A stretch of DNA of 64,000 nucleotides. Origin: Streptomyces sp. yr375. Its GTDB lineage: Bacteria > Actinomycetota > Actinomycetes > Streptomycetales > Streptomycetaceae. Positions 27,372 to 35,482 of the stretch are shown here, one piece after another; position 1 is the stretch's first letter; each line of letters opens with the position of its first letter. The stretch is taken from contig NZ_FOFF01000002.1 in assembly GCF_900110755.1 (NCBI RefSeq), positions 124,001-188,000 on the forward strand, given 5' to 3'. The translations under genes and the position numbers were made by a program. Under the pieces are notes generated by a model. The model made no database searches. It was not told where the DNA came from and worked only from the letters and a program-made list of their open reading frames with translations.

Positions 27372-29102
27372 ATGAACTCGACCTTCGCCGTCCCGGCCGT
27401 CGCCCTCGTCGTCGTCGCCACCGTCCTGGTCGGCGCGTTCGGCCTGCGCATCTCCCGCACCACCTCCGACTTCTACGTCGCCTCCCGCACCGTCGGCCCC
27501 CGCCTCAACGCGGCCGCCATCAGCGGCGAGTACCTCTCCGCCGCCTCCTTCCTCGGCGTCGCGGGACTGGTCCTCGTGCAGGGCCCGGACATGCTCTGGT
27601 ACCCGGTCGGCTACACCGCCGGCTACCTGGTCCTGCTGCTCTTCGTGGCCGCCCCGCTGCGCCGTTCCGGCGCGTACACGCTGCCCGACTTCGCCGAGGC
27701 CCGGCTCGCCTCGCAGGCGGTCAGACGGCTCGCGGGCGCTTTCGTCGTCGGCGTGGGCTGGCTCTACCTGCTGCCCCAACTCCAGGGCGCGGGACTGACG
27801 TTGACGGTCCTGACCGGCGCCCCCGACTCGCTCGGCGGGCTGATCGTCGCCGTCGTCGTCACCGCGACCGTCGCCGCCGGCGGCATGCGCAGCATCACCT
27901 TCGTACAGGCCTTCCAGTACTGGCTGAAGCTCACCGCCCTCCTCGTCCCCGCCCTCTTCCTGGTCCTCGCCTGGCAGGGCGACGGCGCACCCCGCAGCGC
28001 CTTCGACGAACCGGCCACCTTCCGCGAGCAGCGGGCCGTCCGCGTCGACGACACCCTCTACCTCAGGCTGGAGCGCCCGCTGACCGTGACGGTCCACGGC
28101 ACCGTCGACGGCCACCCGTACGAGGACGCCGTCCTGCGCCTGCCCGCCGGCACCCACCACATCGAGCGCGGCACCCGCCTCGCCTTCGCCGCCGGCACCG
28201 CCGTCCCCACCGCCGACCGCGGCAGCAACGGCGGCATGTCCACCTCGCTGGCCGCCGGCCGCGAGGAACGCCCCCTGTACGCGACCTACGGCCTGATCCT
28301 CGCCACCTTCCTCGGCACCATGGGCCTGCCGCACGTCGTCGTCCGCTTCTACACCAGCCCGCACGGAGTCGCCGCCCGCCGCACCACCATCGCCGTCCTC
28401 GCCCTGGTCGGCGCCTTCTACCTGCTGCCGCCCGTCTACGGCGCGCTGGGCCGCCTCTACGCCCCCGAACTCGCCCTCAGCGGCGACGCCGACGCGGCCG
28501 TCCTGCTGCTGCCCGACCGGGTGATCGGCGGCCTCGGCGGCGACCTGCTGGGCGCTCTGGTCGCCGGGGGAGCCTTCGCCGCGTTCCTGTCCACGGCGTC
28601 CGGGCTGACGATGGCCGTGGCGGGCGTGCTCACCCAGGACGTCCTGCCGACGCGCGGCGTACGGCACTTCCGGCTGGGCACCGGGCTCGCCATGGCCGTG
28701 CCGTTCGCCGCGAGCCTGCTGGTGGGCGGGCTGCCGGTGGCCGACGCGGTCGGGCTCGCCTTCGCGGTGTCGGCGTCCTCCTTCTGCCCGCTGCTCGTCC
28801 TCGGCATCTGGTGGCGGCGGCTGACCCCGCCCGGCGCGGCCGCCGGGATGCTGGTGGGCGGCGGCTCGGCGTTCGCCGCCGTCGCCGCCACCATGGCCGG
28901 CTTCCCCGGCAACGGCGGTCTGCACGCGCTGCTCGCCTGGCCCGCGCTGTGGTCCGTACCGCTCGGCTTCCTCACCATGATCCTGGTGTCCCTGGCCACC
29001 CCGGGCCGGGTCCCGGCCGGCACCGCGGCCATCCTGGCCCGCTTCCATCTGCCGGAGGAGCTGTCGGCGCACGAGCTGCGGGCGGCGGAGGCGACGGCGT
29101 GA
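27372..29102 (+). CDS. Sodium/solute symporter (SSS family, monocarboxylate type)
   Basis: This 576-residue integral membrane protein has about 13 hydrophobic segments and SSS-family features: FYVASRTVGPRLNAAAISG, GEYLSAASFLGVAGLVLVQG, and a LATFLGTMGLPHVVVRFYTS segment. A hydrophilic region of about 100 residues after residue 200 is an extracellular insert typical of cation/acetate symporters. It probably takes up a short-chain carboxylate with sodium or protons. It starts 13 bases after the small membrane protein, and its stop overlaps the kinase start. Confidence 0.9.
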   Translation: MNSTFAVPAVALVVVATVLVGAFGLRISRTTSDFYVASRTVGPRLNAAAISGEYLSAASFLGVAGLVLVQGPDMLWYPVGYTAGYLVLLLFVAAPLRRSGAYTLPDFAEARLASQAVRRLAGAFVVGVGWLYLLPQLQGAGLTLTVLTGAPDSLGGLIVAVVVTATVAAGGMRSITFVQAFQYWLKLTALLVPALFLVLAWQGDGAPRSAFDEPATFREQRAVRVDDTLYLRLERPLTVTVHGTVDGHPYEDAVLRLPAGTHHIERGTRLAFAAGTAVPTADRGSNGGMSTSLAAGREERPLYATYGLILATFLGTMGLPHVVVRFYTSPHGVAARRTTIAVLALVGAFYLLPPVYGALGRLYAPELALSGDADAAVLLLPDRVIGGLGGDLLGALVAGGAFAAFLSTASGLTMAVAGVLTQDVLPTRGVRHFRLGTGLAMAVPFAASLLVGGLPVADAVGLAFAVSASSFCPLLVLGIWWRRLTPPGAAAGMLVGGGSAFAAVAATMAGFPGNGGLHALLAWPALWSVPLGFLTMILVSLATPGRVPAGTAAILARFHLPEELSAHELRAAEATA

Positions 29103-30304
29103 GCGGCTTCCTCGCGGGCGTCTGCATCGCGATCCTCCCCTTCCTCGCCGCCGGTTTCTGGCTGGGCCGGCGCACCGCCCGCCCCGAGAGCCTCGGCGGC
29201 CTCGGCACCCCCGTCGAGCACGCCACCTTCCAGACCCTGCACACCGCTTCCCTCGCCGCACCCCCGCTGCGGGCCGGCCTCACGGAGGAGACGGCCCGCA
29301 GGTCGGCGGGCCGGCTGCGCACCCTGCTCGGCACGGACGCCCTGTGCCTGACCGACGAGAAGGAGGTGCTGGCCTGGGCCGGAGTGGGCGCACACCACCG
29401 CGCCGAGATCGTGCGGCGGCTGGCCGGCCCCCTGGAGAGCGGCCGGGGCGAGGCGTTCGCCCTGACTTGCGAGCACACCGACTGCCCGGTCCGCTGGGCC
29501 GTCCTCGCCCCGCTCACCGTCGACGACCGCGTGCACGGCGTCCTGGTGGCCTGCGCGCCCCGCGAGTCCGCGGTCCTGGTCCGGGCGGCCGGCGAGGTGG
29601 CCCGCTGGGTCAGCGTCCAACTGGAGCTGGCGGACCTCGACCAGTCCCGGACGAAACTCATCGAGGCCGAGATCAGGGCCCTGCGCGCGCAGATCTCCCC
29701 GCACTTCATCTTCAACTCGCTCGCGGTGATCGCGTCGTTCGTCCGCACCGACCCCGAGCGGGCCCGCGAACTGCTCCTGGAATTCGCCGACTTCACCCGC
29801 TACTCGTTCCGCAGGCACGGCGACTTCACCACCCTCGCCGACGAACTCCACGCCATCGACCACTATCTGGCCCTGGTGCGGGCCCGGTTCGGCGACCGGC
29901 TCGCCGTCACGCTCCAGATAGCCCCCGAGGTCCTCCCCGTCGCCCTGCCCTTCCTGTGCCTCCAGCCGCTCGTGGAGAACGCCGTCAAGCACGGACTGGA
30001 GGGCAAGGCCGGCACCTGCCACATCCAGATCACCGCCCGGGACGCCGGCGCCGAGGCCCTGGTCGTCATCGAGGACGACGGCGCGGGCATGGACCCGGAG
30101 GTGCTGCGCCGCATCCTGGCCGGCGAGGCGAGCCCGTCCGGCGGCATCGGCCTGTCCAACGTCGACGACCGGCTCCGCCAGGTCTACGGCGACGGCCACG
30201 GCCTGGTCATCGAGACCGCCCCCGGAGCCGGCATGAAGATCACCGCCCGGCTGCCGAAGTACCAGCCGGGCGTCCACTCGGCGGCCCGCCCCACCCCCGG
30301 ATGA
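29099..30304 (+). CDS. LytS-type sensor histidine kinase
   Basis: This 401-residue kinase has one N-terminal membrane helix (SGFLAGVCIAILPFLAAGFW), a GAF-like sensor part, the LytS/YehU histidine box EIRALRAQISPHFIFNSLAV, and a C-terminal ATPase (LQPLVENAVKHGLEG; VIEDDGAGMDPE). The GTG at 29099 overlaps the symporter stop in a GTGA. With the LytTR regulator at the head of the same unit it forms a complete two-component system. The transporter between them may itself take part in sensing. Confidence 0.92.
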   Translation: MSGFLAGVCIAILPFLAAGFWLGRRTARPESLGGLGTPVEHATFQTLHTASLAAPPLRAGLTEETARRSAGRLRTLLGTDALCLTDEKEVLAWAGVGAHHRAEIVRRLAGPLESGRGEAFALTCEHTDCPVRWAVLAPLTVDDRVHGVLVACAPRESAVLVRAAGEVARWVSVQLELADLDQSRTKLIEAEIRALRAQISPHFIFNSLAVIASFVRTDPERARELLLEFADFTRYSFRRHGDFTTLADELHAIDHYLALVRARFGDRLAVTLQIAPEVLPVALPFLCLQPLVENAVKHGLEGKAGTCHIQITARDAGAEALVVIEDDGAGMDPEVLRRILAGEASPSGGIGLSNVDDRLRQVYGDGHGLVIETAPGAGMKITARLPKYQPGVHSAARPTPG

Positions 30305-30324
30305 TCAGCCGGTCCTCGTCACCA

Positions 30325-30366
30325 GGTCTCCGTCACGAGGTCTCCGTCACGAGGTCTTCGTCACGA
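30325..30366. repeat. Three tandem 14-bp repeats at the 3' end of a small gene
   Basis: GGTCTCCGTCACGA occurs twice perfectly (30325-30338, 30339-30352) and once with one change (30353-30366). The array overlaps the stop codon of the 56-residue minus-strand gene and lies between convergent genes. It looks like slippage duplication. Confidence 0.7.
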
Positions 30367-30517
30367 TCAGCGCCAGTGTGATCAGCCCGAGCACGACCCA
30401 GCCGAACCACAGCCAGCCGTTGCTGCCGAGCGCCACCGTGTAGGCGGTCACCACGACGAGTCCGCCGACGGTGAGCACCCCCATGGTCTTCGTGGAACCG
30501 TCCGTCGTACCGGGCAT
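30347..30517 (-). CDS. Small membrane protein
   Basis: A 56-residue protein with two hydrophobic segments (MGVLTVGGLVVVTAYTVALG and WLWFGWVVLGLITLALIV) and a short soluble N-terminus. The ATG at 30517 follows GGAGGAGGG. It lies downstream of, and in the same direction as, the CtaG-like gene, so both may be membrane proteins of one transcript. No family was recognised. Confidence 0.7.
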   Translation of the reverse strand: MPGTTDGSTKTMGVLTVGGLVVVTAYTVALGSNGWLWFGWVVLGLITLALIVTKTS

Positions 30518-30578
30518 CGCGACACCCTCCTCCGGGCCGCCCCGGGCAGGGCGGGTCCCCCTCCATGGTGCCCCGGGA

Positions 30579-31529
30579 TCAGCGCCCGCGTGCGTCGAGC
30601 GACGCAAGATAGGCGTTGTACGCCGCCAGCTCCTGGTCCCCGTCGCGGTCGGCGGCCCGGTCCTTGCGCTTGGCCTGCCGCTGCTCGGAGCCGTACCACT
30701 GGAACAGCAGCGCGATCAGCACCAGCACGGACGGGATCTCGCTGAACGCCCACGCGATGCCGCCGGCCGCGCTCTGGTCGGAGAGCGCGTCGATGCCGAG
30801 CGAGGCGGGCGGGTTCTCGAACGTCTTCACCATCGGCTGCGACGCCATCATCAACGCGATGCCGAAGAACGCGTGGAACGGCATGCCCGCGAACAGCTCC
30901 AGCATCCGCATCAGATAGCCGGGCCGGTTCGGACCAGGGTCGACACCGATGATCGGCCAGAAGAACAGCATGCCGACGGCGAGGAAGTGCACCATCATCG
31001 CGAGGTGCCCGGCCTTGGAGCCCATCAGGAAGTCGAAGATCGGCGTGAAGTACAGCGCGTACAGGCTCGCGATGAACAGCGGAATGGTGAACCCGGCATG
31101 CGTGACGATCCGCATGTAGCGGCTGTGCAGCAGCATCAGCAGCAGCTCACGCGGCCCCTTGCGACCCCGTCCGGCGGCCGGCAGCGCGCGCAGCGCGAGC
31201 GTCATCGGGGCCCCGAGCAGGATCAGGATCGGCGACAGCATGCTGATCACCATGTGCTGCACCATGTGCACGCTGAACATGACCATCCCGTAGTCGTTCA
31301 GCGCGGTGCACATCACCAGCATGATGGTCAGCACACCGACCACGAACGACACGGTCCGCCCGGCCGACCAGGAGTCCCCGCGCCGCCGCAGCCGCACGAC
31401 CCCCCAGGCGTACAGCCCGATCCCCGCCACACAGGCGACCAGGAAGAACGGGTCCGCCGACCACTGAAGACCCCGCCCCAGCGTGAACGGCGGCAGATCC
31501 ATGGTCATGCCGTGCCCGCTGTGCTCCAT
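30579..31529 (-). CDS. CtaG-like cytochrome c oxidase assembly membrane protein
   Basis: This 316-residue protein of the caa3_CtaG family has about seven transmembrane segments and conserved His-rich helices (FSVHMVQHMVISMLSPILIL; LAMMVHFLAVGMLFFWPIIG; FAGMPFHAFFGIALM). The N-terminus MEHSGHGMTMD is His/Met-rich, as in copper-handling proteins. The family supports copper delivery or assembly of cytochrome oxidase. The ATG at 31529 follows AGGAG at 8 bases; the frame runs further upstream without plausible protein sequence. Confidence 0.88.
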   Translation of the reverse strand: MEHSGHGMTMDLPPFTLGRGLQWSADPFFLVACVAGIGLYAWGVVRLRRRGDSWSAGRTVSFVVGVLTIMLVMCTALNDYGMVMFSVHMVQHMVISMLSPILILLGAPMTLALRALPAAGRGRKGPRELLLMLLHSRYMRIVTHAGFTIPLFIASLYALYFTPIFDFLMGSKAGHLAMMVHFLAVGMLFFWPIIGVDPGPNRPGYLMRMLELFAGMPFHAFFGIALMMASQPMVKTFENPPASLGIDALSDQSAAGGIAWAFSEIPSVLVLIALLFQWYGSEQRQAKRKDRAADRDGDQELAAYNAYLASLDARGR

Positions 31530-31711
31530 GACGCCGGCTCCTGATTCGTGGGGGGTTGTACGCTTCCTGCCGCCCCAAGAGTAGAGAAGCCCCGGGCGGC
31601 CTCCGGCACCGGGGGCCGCCCGGATGGCTTCCGGCCCGGCCCGCTTCCTTTCGCCCGGGTTCACTCGGGCGGTCCCGACTCGGAAGCGTTCACCGCGGGC
31701 AGGCATGCGGC

Positions 31712-32350
31712 ATGTCTGTCATCTTCTTCGACATCGGCGCGACCCTGGCGGATCCCCACCCGGAATCCGACGGCTCGCTGACGCTGCGGCCCCTGCCGCG
31801 CGTCCTCAGCACGCTCGACTCCCTGAGCGGGGTACGCATGGGCGTCATCTCCAACCCCGGGTCGATCGAGGCGGCCGTGGCACGGGCGCTGGCGGAGGCC
31901 TTTCCCGGCCGTTTCACGGACGCGTCCCTGGTGAACTGGGGCGTGAAGGACAGCCGCGGGATCTTCGACCGGGCGGTCGCCGGCACCGGGGGAACGGCGG
32001 CCGGCGACTGTGTCTTCGTGGGGGAGGACGCCCAGGAGCGCGGCTTCGCACGGGAGGCGGGGATGCGTACCGCGGCCCACCCGGTGTTCGCCCTCGCGGC
32101 GACGGAGAACCGTTCCGTGCTCCGGGCGCGGATCGAGTTGCGGGACGGCCAGGACCCGGGCTCGTTGACCGAGGCCATGGACGAGACCGAGGCCGTTCCC
32201 GTCGAGGTCGTCTCCGAGCGGCTCGTGCTCGCCGCGGTGACCGCGCGGGGCGTCGAAGCGCTGGAGCACGCCGGCTTCTCGGTGGACGTGCGGGGACCGG
32301 CGGAGGACACGGTGGCCTCCGCGGCCCGGCGTGCCGCGTCGGCGGAATGA
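31712..32350 (+). CDS. HAD-superfamily hydrolase-like protein
   Basis: This 212-residue HAD-fold protein has motif I in VIFFDIGATLADP, where the usual second Asp is Gly; motif II in MGVISNPGS; and the motif IV region in DCVFVGEDAQERGFAREAGM. The first nucleophile Asp is present, so phosphatase or another HAD chemistry is possible, but the general acid is missing. The ATG at 31712 gives a clean N-terminus. The last 60 residues (VEVVSERLVLAAVTARGVEA onwards) are outside the HAD core. A small broken gene follows 10 bases downstream in the same direction. Confidence 0.75.
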   Translation: MSVIFFDIGATLADPHPESDGSLTLRPLPRVLSTLDSLSGVRMGVISNPGSIEAAVARALAEAFPGRFTDASLVNWGVKDSRGIFDRAVAGTGGTAAGDCVFVGEDAQERGFAREAGMRTAAHPVFALAATENRSVLRARIELRDGQDPGSLTEAMDETEAVPVEVVSERLVLAAVTARGVEALEHAGFSVDVRGPAEDTVASAARRAASAE

Positions 32351-32360
32351 CGTGCACCCC

Positions 32361-32628
32361 ATGGGCGCATCAGACGACGAGGCTCGGAAGAACACCGGCG
32401 AAGGTGAACAGAGCGCAGAGCGCGGTGCCGGAGAGCGCGATGCCGGGGAGCGCGATGCCGGGGAGCGTGACGACGCCGAGCGCCGGGCGACCGAGAAGTT
32501 CATCAGCGACCTGCTGGCGCGCGGTGAGGCGGTCTTCGAGGGCGAGGAGCCGACCCCCCCGGACGACCCATGTGATCGAGCGCGCGGACGACGGACGGCT
32601 CTCCGTCCGTCGCCTGCGCTTTCTGTAG
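32361..32628 (+). pseudogene. Small acidic protein gene, frameshifted at a poly-C tract
   Basis: The frame from the ATG at 32361 codes a charged N-terminus with three near-identical GERDAGE units and then FISDLLARGEAVFEGEEP. After a run of seven C (32554-32560) the sense-making frame changes by one: the next frame gives RTTHVIERADDGRLSVRRLRFL-like sequence with a TAG at 32626. With six C the gene would read through as about 88 residues. The joined protein resembles the small protein coded at 32657-32854 on the other strand. The shift could be a real mutation, a slippage site or a sequencing error. Co-oriented with the HAD gene. Confidence 0.55.
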
Positions 32629-32656
32629 AACCGCTGCCGTTCGGGTCACCGGCTCG

Positions 32657-32854
32657 TCAGTCGAAGCACCGCCGGACCAGGGCAAGGCCCTCGCCGGTCG
32701 TGCTCTGCGAGAACTCGTGGGTCTTGAGCCGGGAGGAGCGGTGGTCGACGAACGACGTGGCGGAGCGGTGCTCTTCGGGCACCTCGACCCGACCGCGGCG
32801 GAAGAGGTCCTCGAGGAACGACGTGGCGACCCGCTCGGGGTCGGCGGGCCGCAC
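32657..32854 (-). CDS. Small protein downstream of the metallopeptidase gene
   Basis: A 65-residue protein starting from a GTG at 32854, 45 bases after the metallopeptidase stop on the same strand. Its core, SFLEDLFRRGRVEV, then KTHEF, then GEGLALVRRCFD, matches by eye the order FISDLLARGEAV, TTHVI, DGRLSVRRLRF of the frameshifted plus-strand protein that converges on it. An AGGAG lies at the peptidase stop, so the true start may be further upstream with a non-standard codon. The function is unknown; an accessory or inhibitory partner of the peptidase is one possibility. Confidence 0.5.
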   Translation of the reverse strand: MRPADPERVATSFLEDLFRRGRVEVPEEHRSATSFVDHRSSRLKTHEFSQSTTGEGLALVRRCFD

Positions 32855-32899
32855 CGAGCCGCCGGCGGGGTCGGAGCCCGCGATGCCGAAGCGCCGCTC

Positions 32900-34048
32900 C
32901 TACGACGGGGCGGAGAGGGTGAGCGGCTGGGTGATGCCGTACGTCGCCCCCTGGATCGTCACGGCCGTCAGACCCTGAGCGTCGTCACCGCCGGGCGCCA
33001 TGTCGGCGATCGCGGCGCTCCGGCGTGTCATCTCCTGCTCGGTGAGGGACGTGGCGGCCTCCAGGGAGAGGATGCCGTGCCGGATGAACGCCGAGCGCAG
33101 GGACGGACCGTACGTGCCGCCGTTGCGGCGCTGGTCCGCGGTGATCATGTGGCCCGCGACCTGCGCGTAGTAGGCGGACACCACGGGCGCCGCCACGACC
33201 GTGTCCACCAGGAGCTGTCCCGCCATCTCGGCCGCGAACGCCAGACCCGCCTGGTCCTGGAGGTCCTGCTGCCGGAAGATCCCGGCGACGATCTTCAGGA
33301 ACGCGCCGCTGAACACCCGGGAGAACGAGTGCGGCTCGCTGCTGAGCATGCTCGCGGGTCCGCCGGGATCCAGCAGCACCGGGTCGCGGTAGAAGAAGCT
33401 GTTGGACATGTTGCGCAGACAGTCCGGGTCGACCATGTTCGGGTGGCTCTGGCGGATCGCCCAGCCCAACTGCTCGGCCATGCGCGAGATCCGCGAGGAC
33501 CGTTCGAGGTCGCCCTGGGTCTCGGCCAGTACGGCGGTCCGCAGCGACTCGAGCTGGAGCGAGCTGAGCAGGGCGCTGATGTCGCCGAACGCCTCGTGCA
33601 GGTCGGCCGCCTCCGCGCTCGCCGTGTCGAAGAGCTGAGGGCGCAGGGCGTCGAGGATCGCGTGCCCCGTCTCGTGCTCGACGATCTCGTTGCTCTCGCA
33701 CGTGGCGACGGTGACGCCCGCCACCGTGTGGCGGAAGAACCACACGCCTCTACGGTCGTAGAAGGCGTTGAGGTCGTCTCCCGCGTTGAGGTGCGCGGTC
33801 AGGGCGCGTCCGACCTGCGGATGCCACTGCGTCCCGGTCGGGACCAGCGGCCCCCAGGTCTGACCGGCCCTGCTGAGTGAGTCGGCCGCCACCCAGTAGC
33901 GGAAGGCCTCGGTGCCGGGCCCGGCGCTGTCCGGCTGCGGCGCGTTTCCCGCGATGGCCGTCGGGAAGGGGTGTGTGTCGAGGTGCGGCACGGGATGCGG
34001 TACGGGCATGTTGACCTGCGGGGGGAATCCGGGGTCGTCCTCGTACAC
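32900..34048 (-). CDS. Cytoplasmic gluzincin (M4-like) zinc metallopeptidase, possible N-terminal frameshift
   Basis: This protein of 382 residues from GTG 34048 has the zinc site HETGH at 125-129 (NEIVEHETGHAILDALRP) and a downstream LHEAFGDISALL, which supplies the third ligand Glu152 in the EAxxD pattern of M4-type peptidases. No signal peptide is seen. The N-terminal PGFPPQVNMPVPHPVPHLDT segment is Pro/His-rich. No ribosome binding site precedes the GTG; sensible upstream sequence (LVLNRKDFPP or MGPRTEQEGLP) lies in other frames across a run of eight C at about 34070-34080. The annotated start may thus be an artefact of a frameshift. Followed by a small gene. Confidence 0.75.
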   Translation of the reverse strand: MYEDDPGFPPQVNMPVPHPVPHLDTHPFPTAIAGNAPQPDSAGPGTEAFRYWVAADSLSRAGQTWGPLVPTGTQWHPQVGRALTAHLNAGDDLNAFYDRRGVWFFRHTVAGVTVATCESNEIVEHETGHAILDALRPQLFDTASAEAADLHEAFGDISALLSSLQLESLRTAVLAETQGDLERSSRISRMAEQLGWAIRQSHPNMVDPDCLRNMSNSFFYRDPVLLDPGGPASMLSSEPHSFSRVFSGAFLKIVAGIFRQQDLQDQAGLAFAAEMAGQLLVDTVVAAPVVSAYYAQVAGHMITADQRRNGGTYGPSLRSAFIRHGILSLEAATSLTEQEMTRRSAAIADMAPGGDDAQGLTAVTIQGATYGITQPLTLSAPS

Positions 34049-34160
34049 CAGGACCGTGGGGAGGGGGATGGGGGGGGAAGTCCTTCCTGTTCAGTACGAG
34101 GCCCCATGAGGCGGGTGTTAATTCGGACGAAAATGGACCGAAGTGGGCGGGAACGCCCGA

Positions 34161-34191
34161 GGTGGCCCGTGCCCAGTGGACACGGGCCACC
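34161..34191 (-). terminator. Terminator hairpin after pfkA
   Basis: GGTGGCCCGTG (34161-34171) and CACGGGCCACC (34181-34191) form a perfect 11-bp stem with a 9-base loop, 52 bases after the pfkA stop. It separates pfkA from the metallopeptidase transcript. Confidence 0.75.
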
Positions 34192-34242
34192 GCAGCGGTG
34201 CCGGTCGACGGCCGGCCAGGTGACGCCGAGCGGGCCGGACGG

Positions 34243-35268
34243 CTACAGCACGCACTCCGCTTCCGCGTACCGGTCGTCCGGGACGGTCTTCAGGGTCTCG
34301 ACGGCCTCGCCGAGCGGCACCATCACGATGTCCGTCCCGCGCAGCGCGGTCATCTTCCCGAACTCCCCGCGATGCACGGCCTCCACCGCGTGCCACCCGA
34401 ACCGGGTCGCGAGCACCCGGTCGTACGCGGTCGGCGTGCCGCCCCGCTGCACATGCCCGAGGATCACCGGCCGCGCCTCCTTGCCGAGCCGCGACTCCAG
34501 CTCGATGGAGAGCTGCCGGGCGATGCCCGCGAACCGCTCGTGCCCGTAGATGTCCTTGGCGCCCTCGTCGAAGGCCATGGAGCCGGCCTTCGGCTTGGCG
34601 CCCTCCGCGGCGACGACGATCGCGAACCGCTTGCCCGCCTCGAACCGTTCGCCGACCCGGCGGGCCAACTCCTCGATGTCGAAGGGCCGTTCCGGTACGA
34701 CGATGGCGTGGGCGCCGGCGGCCATGCCGGAGTGCAGCGCTATCCAGCCGGTGTGCCGCCCCATGACCTCGACGACGAGCACCCGCTGATGGGACTCGGC
34801 GGTGGTCTTCAGCCGGTCGAGGGCCTCGGTCGCCACGCCGACGGCCGTGTCGAACCCGAAGGTGACGTCGGTGACGGCGATGTCGTTGTCGATGGTCTTC
34901 GGCACGCCCACGATGGGCAGCCCGCTGTCCGACATCAGCCGGGCCGCCTTGAGCGTGCCCTCACCCCCGATCGGGATGATCGCGTCGAGACCGAGCTCCG
35001 CGACATGGCCCCGGGCCCGCGCCACACCGTCCCGCAGGTGGGCGGGCTGGACCCGGGAGGAGCCGAGGATCGTGCCGCCGCGGGCGAGGATGCCGCCCAC
35101 CGCGTCCAGGTCGAGCTTGAGGTAGTCGCACTCCAGGAGGCCCTTCCAGCCGTCCCGGAAGCCGATGACCTCGTCGCCGTGGTCGGCCACGGCACGGTGC
35201 ACGACGGACCGGATGACGGCGTTCAGGCCGGGACAGTCGCCGCCGGACGTGAGGACACCAATGCGCAT
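34243..35268 (-). CDS. pfkA: 6-phosphofructokinase
   Basis: This 341-residue glycolytic enzyme phosphorylates fructose 6-phosphate at C1. It has MRIGVLTSGGDCPGLNAVIR, the nucleotide-binding GGEGT motif (Gly at the position that favours ATP over pyrophosphate), PKTIDNDI with the catalytic Asp, and VEVMGRHTGWIAL. The Lys in PKTIDND is a feature shared with pyrophosphate-type enzymes and is common in actinobacterial PfkA. The ATG at 35268 starts directly at the conserved N-terminus. Single-gene transcript. Confidence 0.96.
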   Translation of the reverse strand: MRIGVLTSGGDCPGLNAVIRSVVHRAVADHGDEVIGFRDGWKGLLECDYLKLDLDAVGGILARGGTILGSSRVQPAHLRDGVARARGHVAELGLDAIIPIGGEGTLKAARLMSDSGLPIVGVPKTIDNDIAVTDVTFGFDTAVGVATEALDRLKTTAESHQRVLVVEVMGRHTGWIALHSGMAAGAHAIVVPERPFDIEELARRVGERFEAGKRFAIVVAAEGAKPKAGSMAFDEGAKDIYGHERFAGIARQLSIELESRLGKEARPVILGHVQRGGTPTAYDRVLATRFGWHAVEAVHRGEFGKMTALRGTDIVMVPLGEAVETLKTVPDDRYAEAECVL

Positions 35269-35416
35269 AGCCCGAAACAACCTTCTCCACGTGGGCCGGT
35301 CCGGACCGCACTGTCCGGCTCGAGTCCCCGCCACCCTAGCGGCACGAGGGGGCGGGGCCACAGCACGCGTCCGCCTGCTGGACGTGCCTGCTCACCTGTG
35401 CGGACGCACCGTCAGA

Positions 35417-35434
35417 CGGGCCGTTGACGGCCCG
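35417..35434 (-). terminator. Terminator hairpin after murT-gatD
   Basis: CGGGCCG-TTGA-CGGCCCG forms a perfect 7-bp stem and 4-base loop about 50 bases after the gatD stop. No T run follows. Confidence 0.55.
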
Positions 35435-35482
35435 CCGACCATCAGGTGAACAGCCGGGTGAGCAGGCGGCGGGACGGTCAGG

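Noticed and set aside
32657..32854. Emfourin-type inhibitor of the M4-like peptidase
   Set aside because: The sequence lacks the emfourin pattern I remember; only the gene position is similar.
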